A DNA stretch of 64,000 nucleotides, taken from NCBI GenBank assembly GCA_027946375.1, contig JAPEUT010000084.1, forward strand, positions 1 to 64,000, in the 5' to 3' direction. The DNA comes from Neodidymelliopsis sp. IMI 364377. Its lineage: Eukaryota; Ascomycota; Dothideomycetes; Pleosporales; Didymellaceae. The notes under the pieces are model-generated. The model was given only the letters and a program-made list of their open reading frames with translations. It made no database searches and was not told the DNA's origin. Below, in pieces: positions 33,240 to 44,156 of this stretch; the first letter of the stretch is position 1, and every line of letters starts with the position of its first letter. A program made the position numbers and the translations under genes.

Positions 33240-36101
33240 ATGTCCGAGACTGGGAAGGCTGAGCCTCCAAGCCAGCCGTCGACGAGTGACGCGCCAAACG
33301 ACCCCACCACGCAAGCCGTCGAAGATGCGCCGAAGAAGGCAGATCGCGTAGAGCAGCACGACTTTGCCAACCCAACACTGGGCATAATAGGCAATGCCTC
33401 TCGTAGCCCCTCGTATAGTGGCATCTCCTCGCCCTCGAGGGAGAGCACACCTCCGCCGCTGCCTCCTCGACCACAATTAGGCGTTCCTGCCTTTACATCG
33501 CGACCTTCGTCATCACACTCGGTCACGCCTGCACGGCCACAGCTCGTCTCAAAAGCCACCACACAGCTCTCTGTCACCAACACGCAGGCTTTCGGCAATG
33601 ATTCACGTGACGATTCTACATCGCCAGCATCCGCGAGACCGCGCAACGTAATCCCCAACGTGTCTTCCCACAACACAAGCGATGCCGACGACAGTGCTAG
33701 CATTAGAAGCTATGCGCCCACGATTGCGGGAGGTGAGAGCATACTGGGCGAGGTTATGGGTGCAACCGAGAAGTCCAAGCAAGAGGAGACGCTGCTTCGT
33801 TCACTCGGTCATCGCTTTGAGGATGCAGAGTCGCAGAGCATGTTCCCACCAGATCCTGATTTCGAAGCATCTTTCGATCGTGAGTTCGAAGACGTAGACG
33901 ATATGGCAACAGATGGGTCAAACGAAGGTCAGGCAAGAACGTTGTATCATTGTGTTGTGTGTACTGATATAGCGAATAGAAAGGGTCATGAGACAATGGC
34001 GCGCAAAGCTGAAGCACTTCCTCATCCTTTCCAGCGCAGGAAAGCCCATATACAGCCGTCATGGCGACGATCAGCTCATCTCAAACTATATTGGCGTGGT
34101 CCAGACCATCATCTCCTTCTACCAGTCCACAAAGGACTCTCTACGTGGCTTCACAGCGGGAGACGTGCGCTTCGTTGTCATGTCCAAAGGCCCACTCAAC
34201 CTCGTTGCAATCACACGCCTACCTGAGAGCGACTCCCAACTCCGCGCCCAGCTTGAAGCGTTGTATATGCAAATCCTCTCCACGCTCACCCTACCTAGCA
34301 TGGAGCGCATGTTCGCCGCGCGTGCAAATTATGACCTGCGACGACCGTTACAAGGCACAGAGACACTGCTATCCGCACTTGCAGACGGCTTCACACGAGG
34401 CTCGCCCTCCACACTGCTCTCAGCACTCGAGTGTCTGAAGTTACGAAAATCTCATCGCAACACCATTAACAACACTCTACTCAAGACCCGTTCCGAGGGC
34501 CTTCTCTATGGACTTATTGTCGCATCTGGAAAACTCGTTTCCGTCGTCAGACCTAAGAAGCACTCCTTACACCCTGGTGATCTGCACCTGATCTTCAACA
34601 TGCTGTTCGAAGCAGGCAGTGTCAAGGCTGGCGGCGGTGAGAACTGGATACCGTTGTGTCTTCCAGGCTTCAATAACACCGGGTACTTATACATGTATGT
34701 AAGCTTCCTCAACCTGGAGAATCCCAGCGAGCAGGTGGAAGAAAGACCAAAGACACGAGATGGTGGCGATGACGAGGTCGCTGTGTTGTTGATCAGCGCG
34801 GACAAGGAGAGCTTCTTCGAGATGAGAAAGATGAGGGACAATCTTGTCGAGGTATGTACATTCTCTTTCATGTGCCATCCCTTTTGTCCTTTCCACCAGC
34901 ACGTGACTGGATGTTTCTTGTTATACCAATCTCTGGATCCGACATGCTTCGAACATCCAAGATCAAATTTCCGGACCAAAGACGAAAAACGTGGCCAGGA
35001 GCCGGTTCTTCGATACAAACAGACAACGGCTATTCAGAAGCTGCGCAACTCAAGGCATCATTATCCCAGGACATGCAGTCATTTGGAGTCATCTGCTCTC
35101 GTAGAGGACGGCCCTTTTCTCGTACGAACGTACCCACAATTTTTGCGCCCAGGATCCTGTCCCCAGATCGTTCAGCTCACCGAACGATGCAAATGCATGG
35201 GTTTTTGTTACAAAACCCTCCCTATTCACTCCCAACCGCAACACCCCTGCACGACTTGCAACGCGGGATCAGCTTCGGTCCTTCGCTGAACCTGGCAGAC
35301 CGTACTGGAAAATGCCGCAAGCGGCTTTGGCTCGGGCAAACCACCAATTGTACAGCCGGTGCCTTCGGTCTCGGACTTGCGGGCCTCCGATGATCAATTA
35401 TCTCCTCCCACCAGAGACCAATCTGCAGGCTAGCGGGCGAAAACTCCCGTCCCTCGCGACTGGACGGCCTAAGTTCCACAGAACCAACAGAACAGTCTCC
35501 ACCCGGATCCTTCCCGACTTCCTCACTCACTCACTCACGTGATCATGCAATGGAGCTCTCGTCCCGCTCACCGCACCGGATCGGACATGTGAATCAATTT
35601 ATATCCGCAATCACGTGCCAAAACAAACTCACAAACCAACACATACTACAGATAGAGCTAACATCACACCACCAGGCCCTCACGCTCAACCACTCCATCA
35701 CCCACATCCACACCGCCGTCCGCACCGGCCGCCCAACCTGCACCGACATCGTCCCCGGCTCACCCCTCCGCCACTTCCTCTACAAATCCCGGGGCAACGT
35801 ACAATTCTTCCAACCCTCGTTCCACCCCTACTTCTCCACCCCGCTCGAGCGCCGCCGGCTACTAACCCTCTACGCCCACTTACACTCCACACTACATGCT
35901 AAACCGACGTCTTTGAAGATCCACCACGAGACGGGATCGAGCTGCATTGCGTTGGCGTGGAGCACGCCGCTTTTCGAGCTGTATGCTGTGGCGCCGCCGA
36001 ATACGTCGAGGGCCGCGCTGGCGCAGGGGGCTATGAAGGTGGTGCAGTGGGTTAGGAGGGAGGAGGAGAGGGTGTTTATTATTGGGGGTGCGGTGTTTTA
36101 G
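33240..36101 (+). CDS. MON1: Vacuolar fusion protein MON1
   Basis: Three exons, 33240-33927, 33980-34851 and 35652-36101, encode 669 residues. The first intron is 52 bp; the second is about 800 bp. The first about 230 residues are disordered, Ser/Pro-rich and acidic. The conserved part has three longin-like domains. It opens with K-H-F-L-I-L-S-S-A-G-K-P-I-Y-S-R-H-G, followed by F-V-V-M-S-K-G-P-L-N-L-V, and closes with L-R-H-F-L-Y-K-S-R-G-N-V-Q-F-F and L-A-W-S-T-P-L-F-E-L-Y. MON1 pairs with CCZ1 as the guanine-nucleotide exchange factor for Rab7/Ypt7, driving late endosome, vacuole and autophagosome fusion. Protein continuity across the long intron (DNLVE to IELTSHHQ) supports the exon assignment. 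Confidence 0.93.
34852..35651 (+). other. Unusually long (800-bp) MON1 intron, possibly with an insertion
   Basis: Donor GTATGT and acceptor CTACAG bracket 800 bp, against 41-97 bp for the other introns mapped here. A conventional 48-bp-like intron start (ending CCACCAG at 34899) is followed by unrelated sequence. GCACGTGACTGGAT at 34899-34912 and ATCCGCAATCACGTGC at 35603-35618 form an imperfect inverted pair. No target duplication is clear. CACT-type short repeats lie near 35522-35540. Confidence 0.6.
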
Positions 36102-36540
36102 AATAGGTAGGTGTGTGGGATAGGAATGAGATACCCTGTTTTCTTGGTGCTTTTGCTGCTTGTTCAGTGCGTGTGTTTGATTGAGATGTGTGCGGTTATT
36201 GTGAAGAGGAAGGTGGTGAAGAGTAGAAGTGGTGAAGAGTAGAAGTGGTGAAGAGTAGAAGTGGTGAAGAGTAGAAGTGGTGAAGAGTGAGTGAGTGAGT
36301 GAGTGCTGTCTAGGGGGTTGGGTTGGGCAAGTGAGTTCCGCATTCATTAGTATGTAACAAGCACAAGATACAGAGCAAGTCGAAAAAAGAACAAGACCAA
36401 AAAAACATTCTACTGTTGTGACCGCAATGAAGCGAACCTGGATATCTATTACCTTCCAATTCGTGTCCCCTTCCCTTTGAGAAGAACCACCGCACGCTAT
36501 GCAACAAAACAACGTAAAGCAAGAAAACAATCACCGTTCT
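36102..36540. other. Convergent spacer after MON1
   Basis: About 440 bp between MON1 and the phosphatase locus. It holds the 16-bp minisatellite described separately. No gene is seen. Confidence 0.5.
36212..36304. repeat. 16-bp minisatellite followed by GAGT tetranucleotides
   Basis: Four and a half perfect copies of GTGGTGAAGAGTAGAA run from 36213 to about 36288 and pass into a (GAGT)n tract of five units ending near 36304. It lies in the 3' flank of MON1. The perfect copies suggest recent slippage and probable strain polymorphism. Confidence 0.85.
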
Positions 36541-36915
36541 TCAAGACCAAATGCACGCAGCGGCGGTAGCAGCGGCAGCCAGAACAAAAAACACCGCGAA
36601 CAAGAAGACGACAAGCAGGGTGGTGAGCAGAAAGACGGCAGAGACAAAAGAGCAGCAGGGCTCAGAGGACAGATGGTCCAGGTCGCGCGGTGGCTGCTGT
36701 GGGCAAGGCAACAGCGGTTGTGTCTCGGGAGCTGGGTGTTCTACTGGCCATGACATCGATGGACGAGACGAGGGGCTGTCGATTGGTCGCCGTATCGGAT
36801 TGTCGGTGCTGGGGGCTGGATAGCTGCGCGCTGTAACATAGCTGCTAGAGCCTGGAGTACTCGCTGCCGCTGTGCTGAGGACGTGGACAATTGGGTCCGT
36901 CGAACTCCGCTCGAA
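36541..36915 (-). other. Possible alternative last exon of the tyrosine phosphatase, encoding a C-terminal membrane anchor
   Basis: A GTGAGT donor at 37012 inside the last coding exon and a CGACAG acceptor ending at 36916 would remove 97 bases. The splice joins residue 425 of the phosphatase, in phase, to 124 further codons. These encode a Ser/Pro-rich linker, then CC and about 30 hydrophobic residues (FLLTTLLVVFLFAVFFVLAA) ending CIWS. The product would be a 549-residue tail-anchored enzyme. The open frame, strong donor and anchor are visible; use of the splice is inference. Confidence 0.5.
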
Positions 36916-36943
36916 CTGTCGAGACGATATGTTAACCACGGCC

Positions 36944-38342
36944 TCAATCGTACTTGAGATCGGCGTCCATGAGTTCAGCCTCGAGCTTTGTGCGCTCGTC
37001 GGCATCACTCACAAACTCGACATCACCGTCTGCGTTCGACTTTTGCCTTTTAAGAGCTGGTTCCATTTCGTCGTTCGTGGACGTTGTGATACCCAATTGG
37101 CTCGCCTCGTCAGGGTGAAGGGTAATCCAGCGCTCGCGCCATCGTTCGCGGAGAACGTCGTATATGAAAACAAACTGCTGTTTAGACTGGACCATCATAG
37201 GTCGTTGGTCGCGTAGCATCTCGACGACCCTGAGCACGGGATCTTCGTCGTCGGAGAGGTCGTCCAGAGAGCCTTCTTCCAGTTCTTGGATCAACCAGTC
37301 AAGGGCAATGAATGTGCCACTGCGTCCTATGCCCGCGCTACAATGCACGATGCGGGGGTTGGTCGAATTGTCACTGTTCTTCTCGCGCGAAAGTTGCACC
37401 ATCTTGAGCAAAGCCCCTTTATCTGCGCCCTCCGGTACTGAGAAGTCTGGCCAACCTTCAAAGAGTAGATGCCAAATCTTGCGAGATTCGCTTCCGTCCT
37501 CTGTAGTCATGTCCATCTCCCTTACCTCCGTCCTGGCCTCGTTATCGTGAAAAAAGCTTGTCAGATGCAGGTCGTGCACGAAGCCATCCCCGAATTCGTC
37601 GTGTTCGTTGATTCGCAACTCAGGTTCTGAAGTCGACAGCGGGTAGTATGGGTAGCACTTTTCGCGGGCTTGTTCGTGGGTTTTGGTGACCATGACTATG
37701 ACGGCCGGGGACTGGCTCTCCTTCCACATCATACGCCAAAAGTGCGACCAACTATCAGCTTTTGGGCCTTGTGTTGCAATGTACCTCAGCACGGTCTTAG
37801 ATAGGGTCGACTCCAACGTGATGGGCGAGGCATTGATGTAGTCAGACACACCGTCGGGCACCTCCAAGTTCACTCTGTTGGCCTGGTATGGGTCGACGTT
37901 GGCGTAACGATTTCTCGGGGCATACTCTTCGCCGCTGCAGCGTGCCCATTGAGGAGGCGGTTGGTCGGTACCGGCTGGTTGGATGCCGTCTCGAAAGCGC
38001 TGCATCTGCGCCCACTCCAGGTCATTCCACTTGGAATTCATGTGCGCTGCTTGAGGGTTAGCTGTACTGCCACCAAGGCCACGTCTGGCGAGTGTACCTG
38101 CCTGCATGGGCCGGCCTCAGGAAGGCAGGATACGGGGTAGGGTCGTGCGGTTGGTCGCCATTAGTGAAGGCGCCGGCAGCGGTGGGTATGACAAGGCTGT
38201 GGGTGCTCACGGCGGGGGTGATGAAGGGCGTGTTGGCGGCGCGCGTGTTGGGCGACGAGTATGCGGCTGATCGTGTGCTGTCCTTGCTGCGCGAGCGCTT
38301 GGACGAGGCAGGAGAGACGGGCAGCGAGTTGGGGGCCGACAT
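36944..38342 (-). CDS. Non-receptor-type protein tyrosine phosphatase
   Basis: Exon 1 38342-38102 and exon 2 38046-36944 encode 447 residues. The joining intron (55 bp) must begin GC (GCAGGT) rather than GT to keep frame; it ends CAG and has a good GCTAACC branch site. The first about 80 residues are Ser/Pro-rich. The catalytic domain has the KNRYxN-like RNRYANV, the substrate loop DYINAS, the WPD loop (D281) with WPDFSVPE, and the signature HCSAGIGRSGT with C316 and R322. Q-S-K-Q-Q-F supplies the Q-loop. All catalytic residues are present, so an active classical PTP is expected, comparable to Pyp/PTP1-type enzymes that dephosphorylate MAP kinases. A second splice form with a membrane tail is possible. 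Confidence 0.9.
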
Positions 38343-39223
38343 GGTCGTGGTTGGGTCGGTCTTGAGGGAGCCGCCCTTGAGCTTCGCCTTGCGCCTGAGC
38401 GCGCGAAGTTTATGCAGCGTGAAGGCGTTCGTGTTGGTTTCCAGGCGCACTTGTAGTCCCGGCAGACGAGGAACAAGAAGGAGAGGGAGAGGAGGAGCAA
38501 TAGTGGCGGACGGGAGGCGGCACGCAGGCAGTAGCGCTCGGGACGTGTCGAGGGTGGGCGCAACGGTGAGCGTGTCTGGCCTGAGGCTCTCTTGCGTGAC
38601 TCGCGACGGTCGAGACACGCGCCGGCTGTTGGCGATGGGTAGTGGCAAGGCGGTGAAGTGCTTTGCGTCTCAGGGCGATGTCAACGACTGGACGGTGGTG
38701 ACGCTCCGGGGGCTCCAGATGCCAACGGCAGTCCAGTGCTACTATGCTGTGTCCAACCAACTTTGCCCGCGGCACCTCTCCAGGAACCAGGTCCGACGAT
38801 GGACTCGAGGGTGGGAGGGTCTTGGTGGTGGGTCGCAGGCTGGTCGGAGCGCTGAGCACCTCGGACTACCGAGTAGGTACCAGATGAGCAATGAGTGTTG
38901 ACTACGCTCCAGAGCAAGCAAGCACTGGACATAATTATATCGTCTCGGTGCAAGTGTCCAAGACAGCACATGAAGACACGCGACCAGCAATCTGCTATCA
39001 ACATGAGGCACCAGCGAGGGCCAACTGTCAAGCGCGTTCGGGCAGCTGCAGGCAGGACCCTGGTTCGCTCTAACCGTCAGACGCCTTCTCGCTACGCTCG
39101 CCGCCGAGGCCCATCACTCCTCACTCAACCGCCACTACAGAGCATCGCAGCACTTGCGCCTCCACCATCCAGCGTGTAGCGAGGGCCGTCTGTTAGATGT
39201 AAAAGCCACTCTCGCAAACCAAC
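38343..39223. other. Divergent promoter region between phosphatase and the 76-residue gene
   Basis: About 880 bp. A long forward frame (38092-38901) crosses it but is antisense to the phosphatase first exon and has no features. No other gene is seen. Confidence 0.5.
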
Positions 39224-39608
39224 ATGGCGCCTTGGTTTGCACTCCTCGAGGTACGATAAGCACCCAACATGGTTCGAAAACATCAAACTGACAGACGTTA
39301 CAGGCCTGGGCTGTCGCAGCAGTAAGACTCGTCGAGAACCTACACCGCAGTGATTGCTAACCTAGTCTGAAATAGCTGATTCGAAGTCCCACGTTCAACC
39401 GAGCCATCCAGAAAGCGTACAGGAAGATCAACAAGATACCAGACCATGAACCAAAGAACGGACTAGGCCGTATGTTTCTGCAAACTGCTCAATCAACTAT
39501 TAGCTGACAGTATTAGGTACTGGCCCTTCGACGTTTGACCACTTCAAGGACGAACTCAAGACTCAGCTCAAGGAGCTCACCTGGCAGAAGCGAGGCCCAC
39601 CGAAATGA
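39224..39608 (+). CDS. Small conserved-looking protein with N-terminal hydrophobic anchor (four exons, 76 aa)
   Basis: Exons at 39224-39250 (27 bases), 39304-39321 (18 bases), 39376-39469 and 39517-39608 are joined by introns of 53, 54 and 47 bp with canonical ends. The phases agree throughout, giving 76 residues. Exons 1-2 encode M-A-P-W-F-A-L-L-E-A-W-A-V-A-A, a hydrophobic segment continuing to L-I-R-S-P. A basic stretch follows (R-A-I-Q-K-A-Y-R-K-I-N-K-I), then F-D-H-F-K-D-E-L-K-T-Q-L-K-E-L near the end. The RSPTFNRA and HFKDELK segments resemble a small uncharacterised protein I associate with Pezizomycotina, possibly mitochondrial; function unknown. The pattern of very short exons argues for a real gene rather than chance. 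Confidence 0.72.
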
Positions 39609-40316
39609 AGCCTGCCAACTCATCGTACCCCTCTCTACTCCTTCCACATTCGGCGTTTGACAGTTACGAATCCGACAAGTGCGACGCGTGTCAGTCACGT
39701 TAGCTCCACTCCTCGAGACATTGGACAGACATGCCACCGCGTTGACTTTACAGGTTGCTGTACTACGAAGACACGAGACCACAGCCACTGACACAAGTTG
39801 ATACATCTCGAGACAGGGAACGCCAACTTGGTGTGCTGCATCATCGGCCGACGAGCTTGACGAATTTGCTGTCAGAACTATACTCGACGGCTTCGTGCCA
39901 GGTGCATGTGCAGACCCATTCATGAGGAGTTATCAAAGCAGTCTGTATATCTGGGGAATGATGCAGATGAAGTTTGTCCAATGTATGATAGACGAATTGA
40001 GAGTCATAGTTCAATGTCACAAGACACGTTGAGTGGAATACAGTCAAGATGAAAAACGGCTCCACGCTTGTTCGGCAGTGACTGGATCGTCTTCCTGGCT
40101 TTTCAATGTTAGCCGAGTCACGTACAGCATGATGGCTCAAGATTGTCTGTCCTCCTAGAATAGGCAGCTCGAGACTGGTGTGGATATATGGTTACGCTGA
40201 CATGATGCTTTTCTACGTCACTATCGTGCAGGCAGCTCCTTCCACATCAACACGCCATAAACACTGCATCCGAGCCATTCGCACACATTTTTTCCTCATC
40301 CTCCTCGACAACCAAG
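39609..40316. other. Intergenic spacer before the PRISE-type reductase
   Basis: About 700 bp. The last 100 bases are C/T-rich leader sequence (TTTTTTCCTCATCCTCCTCG) before the reductase ATG. Short reverse frames up to 136 residues lack features. Confidence 0.5.
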
Positions 40317-41591
40317 ATGCCTTCAGCGATTGTCACCGGTGCGACTGGCATTCAAGGCCGCGAGATTGTTCTCGAGCTCTCCAGAAATCGCCAGCAATGG
40401 CCGACTATCCACGCCCTATCCCGCAGCAAGAAGGAAGAATACCCTGAGACAGTCATCCACAACCACATCGATCTAATGTCGTCTCCGGATCAGATGGCCG
40501 ACGATCTCAAGAACGTGCGTGGAGAGTACGTCTTCTTCGCTGCATACATACAGAAAGACACCGAGCAAGAGAATTGGGACGTGAATGGCGCCATCCTATC
40601 GAATTTTCTCCAAGCACTTGTAAAGACAGGTGCTATCCAGGATGTCAAGCGAATCATCTTGCTCACTGGCGCAAAGCAATATGGTGTACACCTCGGCGCT
40701 CCCAAACAGCCCATGCTTGAATCCGATGAATGGCTGACCGACAGCAAATGGCCGCCCAACTTTTACTACAATCAACAGAATATCCTACACTCGTTCTGCA
40801 AAGAACACAACAAGGAATGGGTTGTCACCTACCCTAACGATGTCATCGGTTATGCAGTCGGCAACTACATGAACCTTGCCACTGCCATCGCCTTATACGC
40901 GTTGGTCTCCAAGGAACTCGACACCAACAGCAACGGGCTGATATTCCCTGGCTCACCCGCTTTCTACACCATGTTCGACTGCTTCACCAGCTCAAAGTTG
41001 CACGCACAGTTCTGCTCTTGGGCCGCAATGGAGCCACGTGCTGCAAACGAAGCTTTCAACATTGTCAATGGCGATGCTGAGACGTGGCAGAACCTCTGGC
41101 CCAAAGTGACTAACTACTTCGGCTCCAAGGTCAAACCCGACCAGTTCAAAGGCGTCTTTCAGACTGGCGTTGGGAGTTCGATAGCCAAATACGTCTCCGG
41201 TGATTCGAGTTCGACATCAAAACTCGCTTCTGAACCACCCATCACCGTACACTCCTCGACTATTGGTCTCGATGGAACACCAGCCCTAGAACCATCTGTT
41301 GTCGAGCAGCATATCGATCTCGAGAAATGGAGTCAGCAGCAAGACGTTAAAGACGCGTGGGCTCGCATTGCATCCCGTGAAGGGTTGAGTGAAGATGCGT
41401 TCGAGAAAGCGACATGGGGATTCTTGGGCTTTGTACTGGGTAGGAAGTACAATCTCATGATCAGCATGAGTAAGGCGCGAAAAGCGGGTTGGACTGGGTA
41501 TGCTGACACCTGGGAGAGCTTGGAGGATGCATTCGATGAATTGAGGAACGCGAGGATACTGCCTCGTGCGAGTGTTCCTATATCAAGATAG
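40317..41591 (+). CDS. PRISE-type NAD(P)-dependent reductase/epimerase-like protein
   Basis: An intronless 424-residue frame. The N-terminal Rossmann strand carries GATGIQG at residues 8-14, binding NAD(P)H. T-G-A-K-Q-Y-G (K120) and N-F-Y-Y-N-Q-Q (Y150/Y151) correspond to the catalytic Lys and Tyr motifs of progesterone-5-beta-reductase/iridoid-synthase (PRISE) enzymes, an extended short-chain dehydrogenase branch. These enzymes reduce enones; fungal relatives include SirQ-like proteins of secondary metabolism. The C-terminal part (about 330-424) is the usual helical cap with W-S-Q-Q-Q-D-V-K-D-A-W. No signal peptide is present, so a cytosolic location is likely. The leader is pyrimidine-rich. 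No biosynthetic cluster genes flank it, so it may be a generalist enone reductase. Confidence 0.88.
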   Translation: MPSAIVTGATGIQGREIVLELSRNRQQWPTIHALSRSKKEEYPETVIHNHIDLMSSPDQMADDLKNVRGEYVFFAAYIQKDTEQENWDVNGAILSNFLQALVKTGAIQDVKRIILLTGAKQYGVHLGAPKQPMLESDEWLTDSKWPPNFYYNQQNILHSFCKEHNKEWVVTYPNDVIGYAVGNYMNLATAIALYALVSKELDTNSNGLIFPGSPAFYTMFDCFTSSKLHAQFCSWAAMEPRAANEAFNIVNGDAETWQNLWPKVTNYFGSKVKPDQFKGVFQTGVGSSIAKYVSGDSSSTSKLASEPPITVHSSTIGLDGTPALEPSVVEQHIDLEKWSQQQDVKDAWARIASREGLSEDAFEKATWGFLGFVLGRKYNLMISMSKARKAGWTGYADTWESLEDAFDELRNARILPRASVPISR

Positions 41592-43086
41592 CTTGCGATA
41601 GTTAGAAGAGCATCTGGCAAGCACATCAGTGAACAGACAGCCATTCTCAACGTTAGCTGTACACAGACTTGCTATCTCAACCTACAATCAGCGCTGCGAG
41701 TTGATCAACAGGGGCCATGTCTGATGCAACTACAGCTGCAACTACAGCCAGCACATGAGACAACGATTCGAAGTGATGTGGTATGTCCTCGTCTCGGGGA
41801 CAACCACCCAGCCCTATCCCAAGATCAATGACGTGGCGCGTCCCAAAATCAAACTCCCTGCTAGCCTATCTAGCCCTCATACCCGCCAGCCACCACACGA
41901 TACAAAACTGATCTCGGATCTCGGCTTCAAAGAGCTTCCGTACCCCTGCACACATCATACTGCATGCTCTTTCTCCCGAAGAACTTCGGGAGATCGACAG
42001 ATCGGGGTGGACTGGCGTGGAGAAAACTTGCTTCGCGTGGCTTTTCTCACTCCATCTACCAACCCTACTTGGCTCGACTTGTTTGATATTTGAGATTTCC
42101 TCATCTCGGCCAAGCTTACTGCCCCGATGCGGACGTATCGCATTCACTACTGGCGATCGTCATTGGGTGGTGCTTGTGGTAATGTGGAGAGGCGTTGGTG
42201 CTAGGTACGCGGTATGTAGGTTTTGTGTGCGTGTGAAGGACAATAATGGGCTTTTGAGACGGCGATGCCTTGCATACGTTGGGTTACCTAGGCATTCGGT
42301 ACACGCCGGCGCAGCGCACGCGCACAAAGTCTTCATCGACTGACTAACCACTGCGCCTTGCGCTCAAGGAAAAACCAGTACGCTTGTGCACACGCAATAC
42401 TTCGTTTCGATAACCATTCATTCCTCACCCTTCTGTCTCTCGTAACGCGCTCCACCGGCACCGCATCGGCAACGCACATCACCCAACGTAAACGCTGCTG
42501 TGTAAGCAGTCAGCAACCTGCATCGCACAACCGGCAGCGCGACTCGGCACGCATCTCGGCACCTTAAGCTTTCGCACTAGCTGCCCTACCCCTACGCCGC
42601 TACTGCTATCTTTGGGCCCGCTGCGCGATGCGTGTTGTGAAGCAGGTAGGTCCCACATGGTGAAAGGCCAGAGGAAGAGGGTTCTGGACCGCTGGCTGCA
42701 GTGGGTTGGGAGTGCGGGTAGGGCGTGAGGGACGGGTAGTGACGTAGATGGAGAGGTAGGGTGAGAGTGGTTTTGTTTTTGGAGGACTATGGTGGTTGTT
42801 GTGTATTGTTTCGATGGGTAAGTGTTAGTAGTGGGATATGGAGGTTAGGGGAGTGGTGATTACTGATCGTTTTGGACGATTGACTGCGGTGAGCGTTAGT
42901 GGTGAGATTGGGGAGTCTGTCATGTTGGGGATTTATCTTAATGTCTCCTTGGTAGGTTGAGATCATGTGGTCCATGGTGCAGTTGCTGATAGCTGGATGG
43001 ACGTGTCAACATAACCACAATACCACGATGAGAGAAAACAGAGATACTCGAAGCATTTCTTTCATTCCCATCTCTCAACAGCCCGT
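41592..43086. other. Intergenic region, no supported gene
   Basis: About 1.5 kb between converging genes. Overlapping open frames up to 112 residues have no domain. A tRNA-like D-arm sequence near 42330-42360 lacks the remaining arms. GT-rich purine tracts occur around 42640-42860. Confidence 0.5.
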
Positions 43087-44156
43087 CTACGCTGCCCATC
43101 CTCTATAAACAATCCTAGCCCCATACTTCTCCCCCTTCTTCAGCACCATCATGGATCTATACTCCGGCACATTAATAGCATTCACATACCGACTCGGCTC
43201 AACACAGAACCCAGACCGCGCAGCCCTGGCAGGCAGATCTCCAATAGCAGGCACATCAATGTATTTACCCGTGTAGAACTGGAACGCCGGCTCTGTAGAA
43301 TGCACTTCGAGATGGATCTTGCTGTCGGGATGGTATGCAGAGACGAGTTTTTGCAAGGGGGAGGAACGAGTGTCGATTGGGATGCTGCTTGCGTTTGAGT
43401 TGGCGACGAAGCAGTCGTCGACGTTGGGGTCCACGGGGCCTAGGGTGAAGGCCCTGCCTGCGCTGATGCCTGGGTACTCCTCGATGGGGCCTGTGGGGAT
43501 GCCGCCGTCGTCGACGACTTGGTATTTGTTGGTGATGAGAGTTACTTGGGTGCCAGTGAGGTCTGGGGCCCCGGTCAGGTTGAAGTAGCTGGACAGGACG
43601 TGTCAGTAACAAAAAATGGATAATCATGTTTGCTTTGGGCTGGGAATAAAACCCACCTGTGGTTAGTCATGTTGATGGCCGTCTCATCGACTTCGTCACC
43701 GACTAGTTCGGCCTCGTACTCAATGTACAGAACCTCCTGTTGGGCACCGTCGACTTCCTCTTTCGCCTGCGTGTACCAGACCGACACCTGCACGGTGCCC
43801 GGGTAGCCTTCCTCGCCATCCTTGCTCAGGTACCTGAAAAGAACGGCATTTTTGCCATCCCGCTCAACGTTTACCGGGCCCTCGAATTCATGTTTTCCCC
43901 ACCCTTGCTCGCCGCCGTGGAGAGAATTAGGCCCGTTGTTTACTGGCAATTGATACGATTTCCCGTTCAGGTTGTTGATCTTACCCTTGGCGACGCGGTT
44001 GGCGATGCGGCCAATGGTTTCGCCGAAATAGGGGCCGTTGTATTGTTTGTACTGTTCGGCAGTTTGGAAGCCTTGCACAATGTTGATACCGTTGACGCGG
44101 AATTCCTGGATGATGGCTCCTAGGGGGAGGAAGGTGAAGGCATTTGCCGACGACAT
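43087..44156 (-). CDS. Aldose 1-epimerase (galactose mutarotase)
   Basis: Two exons, 44156-43657 and 43588-43087, with a 68-bp intron (GTGGGT and CAG ends), encode 333 residues. The enzyme interconverts alpha and beta anomers of galactose or glucose, feeding the Leloir pathway. Visible motifs are F-G-E-T-I-G-R-I-A-N-R (sugar-binding Arg), N-S-L-H-G-G with catalytic H80, and T-N-H-S-Y-F-N-L with H166 split by the intron. D-D-C-F and G-F-C-V-E-P-S with the catalytic base Glu near 297 follow. All active-site residues are present. Length matches single-domain family members. No signal peptide is evident, so the protein is likely cytosolic. No other galactose gene is adjacent, as is usual in filamentous fungi. 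Confidence 0.92.

Noticed and set aside
33206..33703. 165-codon reverse frame
   Set aside because: Antisense to the MON1 N-terminal exon; a shadow frame.
34854..35289. MON1 exon 2 frame staying open into the long intron
   Set aside because: The extension has no MON1 similarity, whereas the spliced form restores the expected sequence exactly; treated as intron.
38092..38901. 269-codon forward open frame
   Set aside because: It is antisense to the Ser/Pro-rich first exon of the phosphatase and its promoter; the composition mirrors the opposite strand and there is no domain.
42330..42360. Reverse-strand GGCGCAGTGGTTAGTC resembling a tRNA D-arm
   Set aside because: No T-arm (GTTCRA) at the right distance and no matching acceptor stem.
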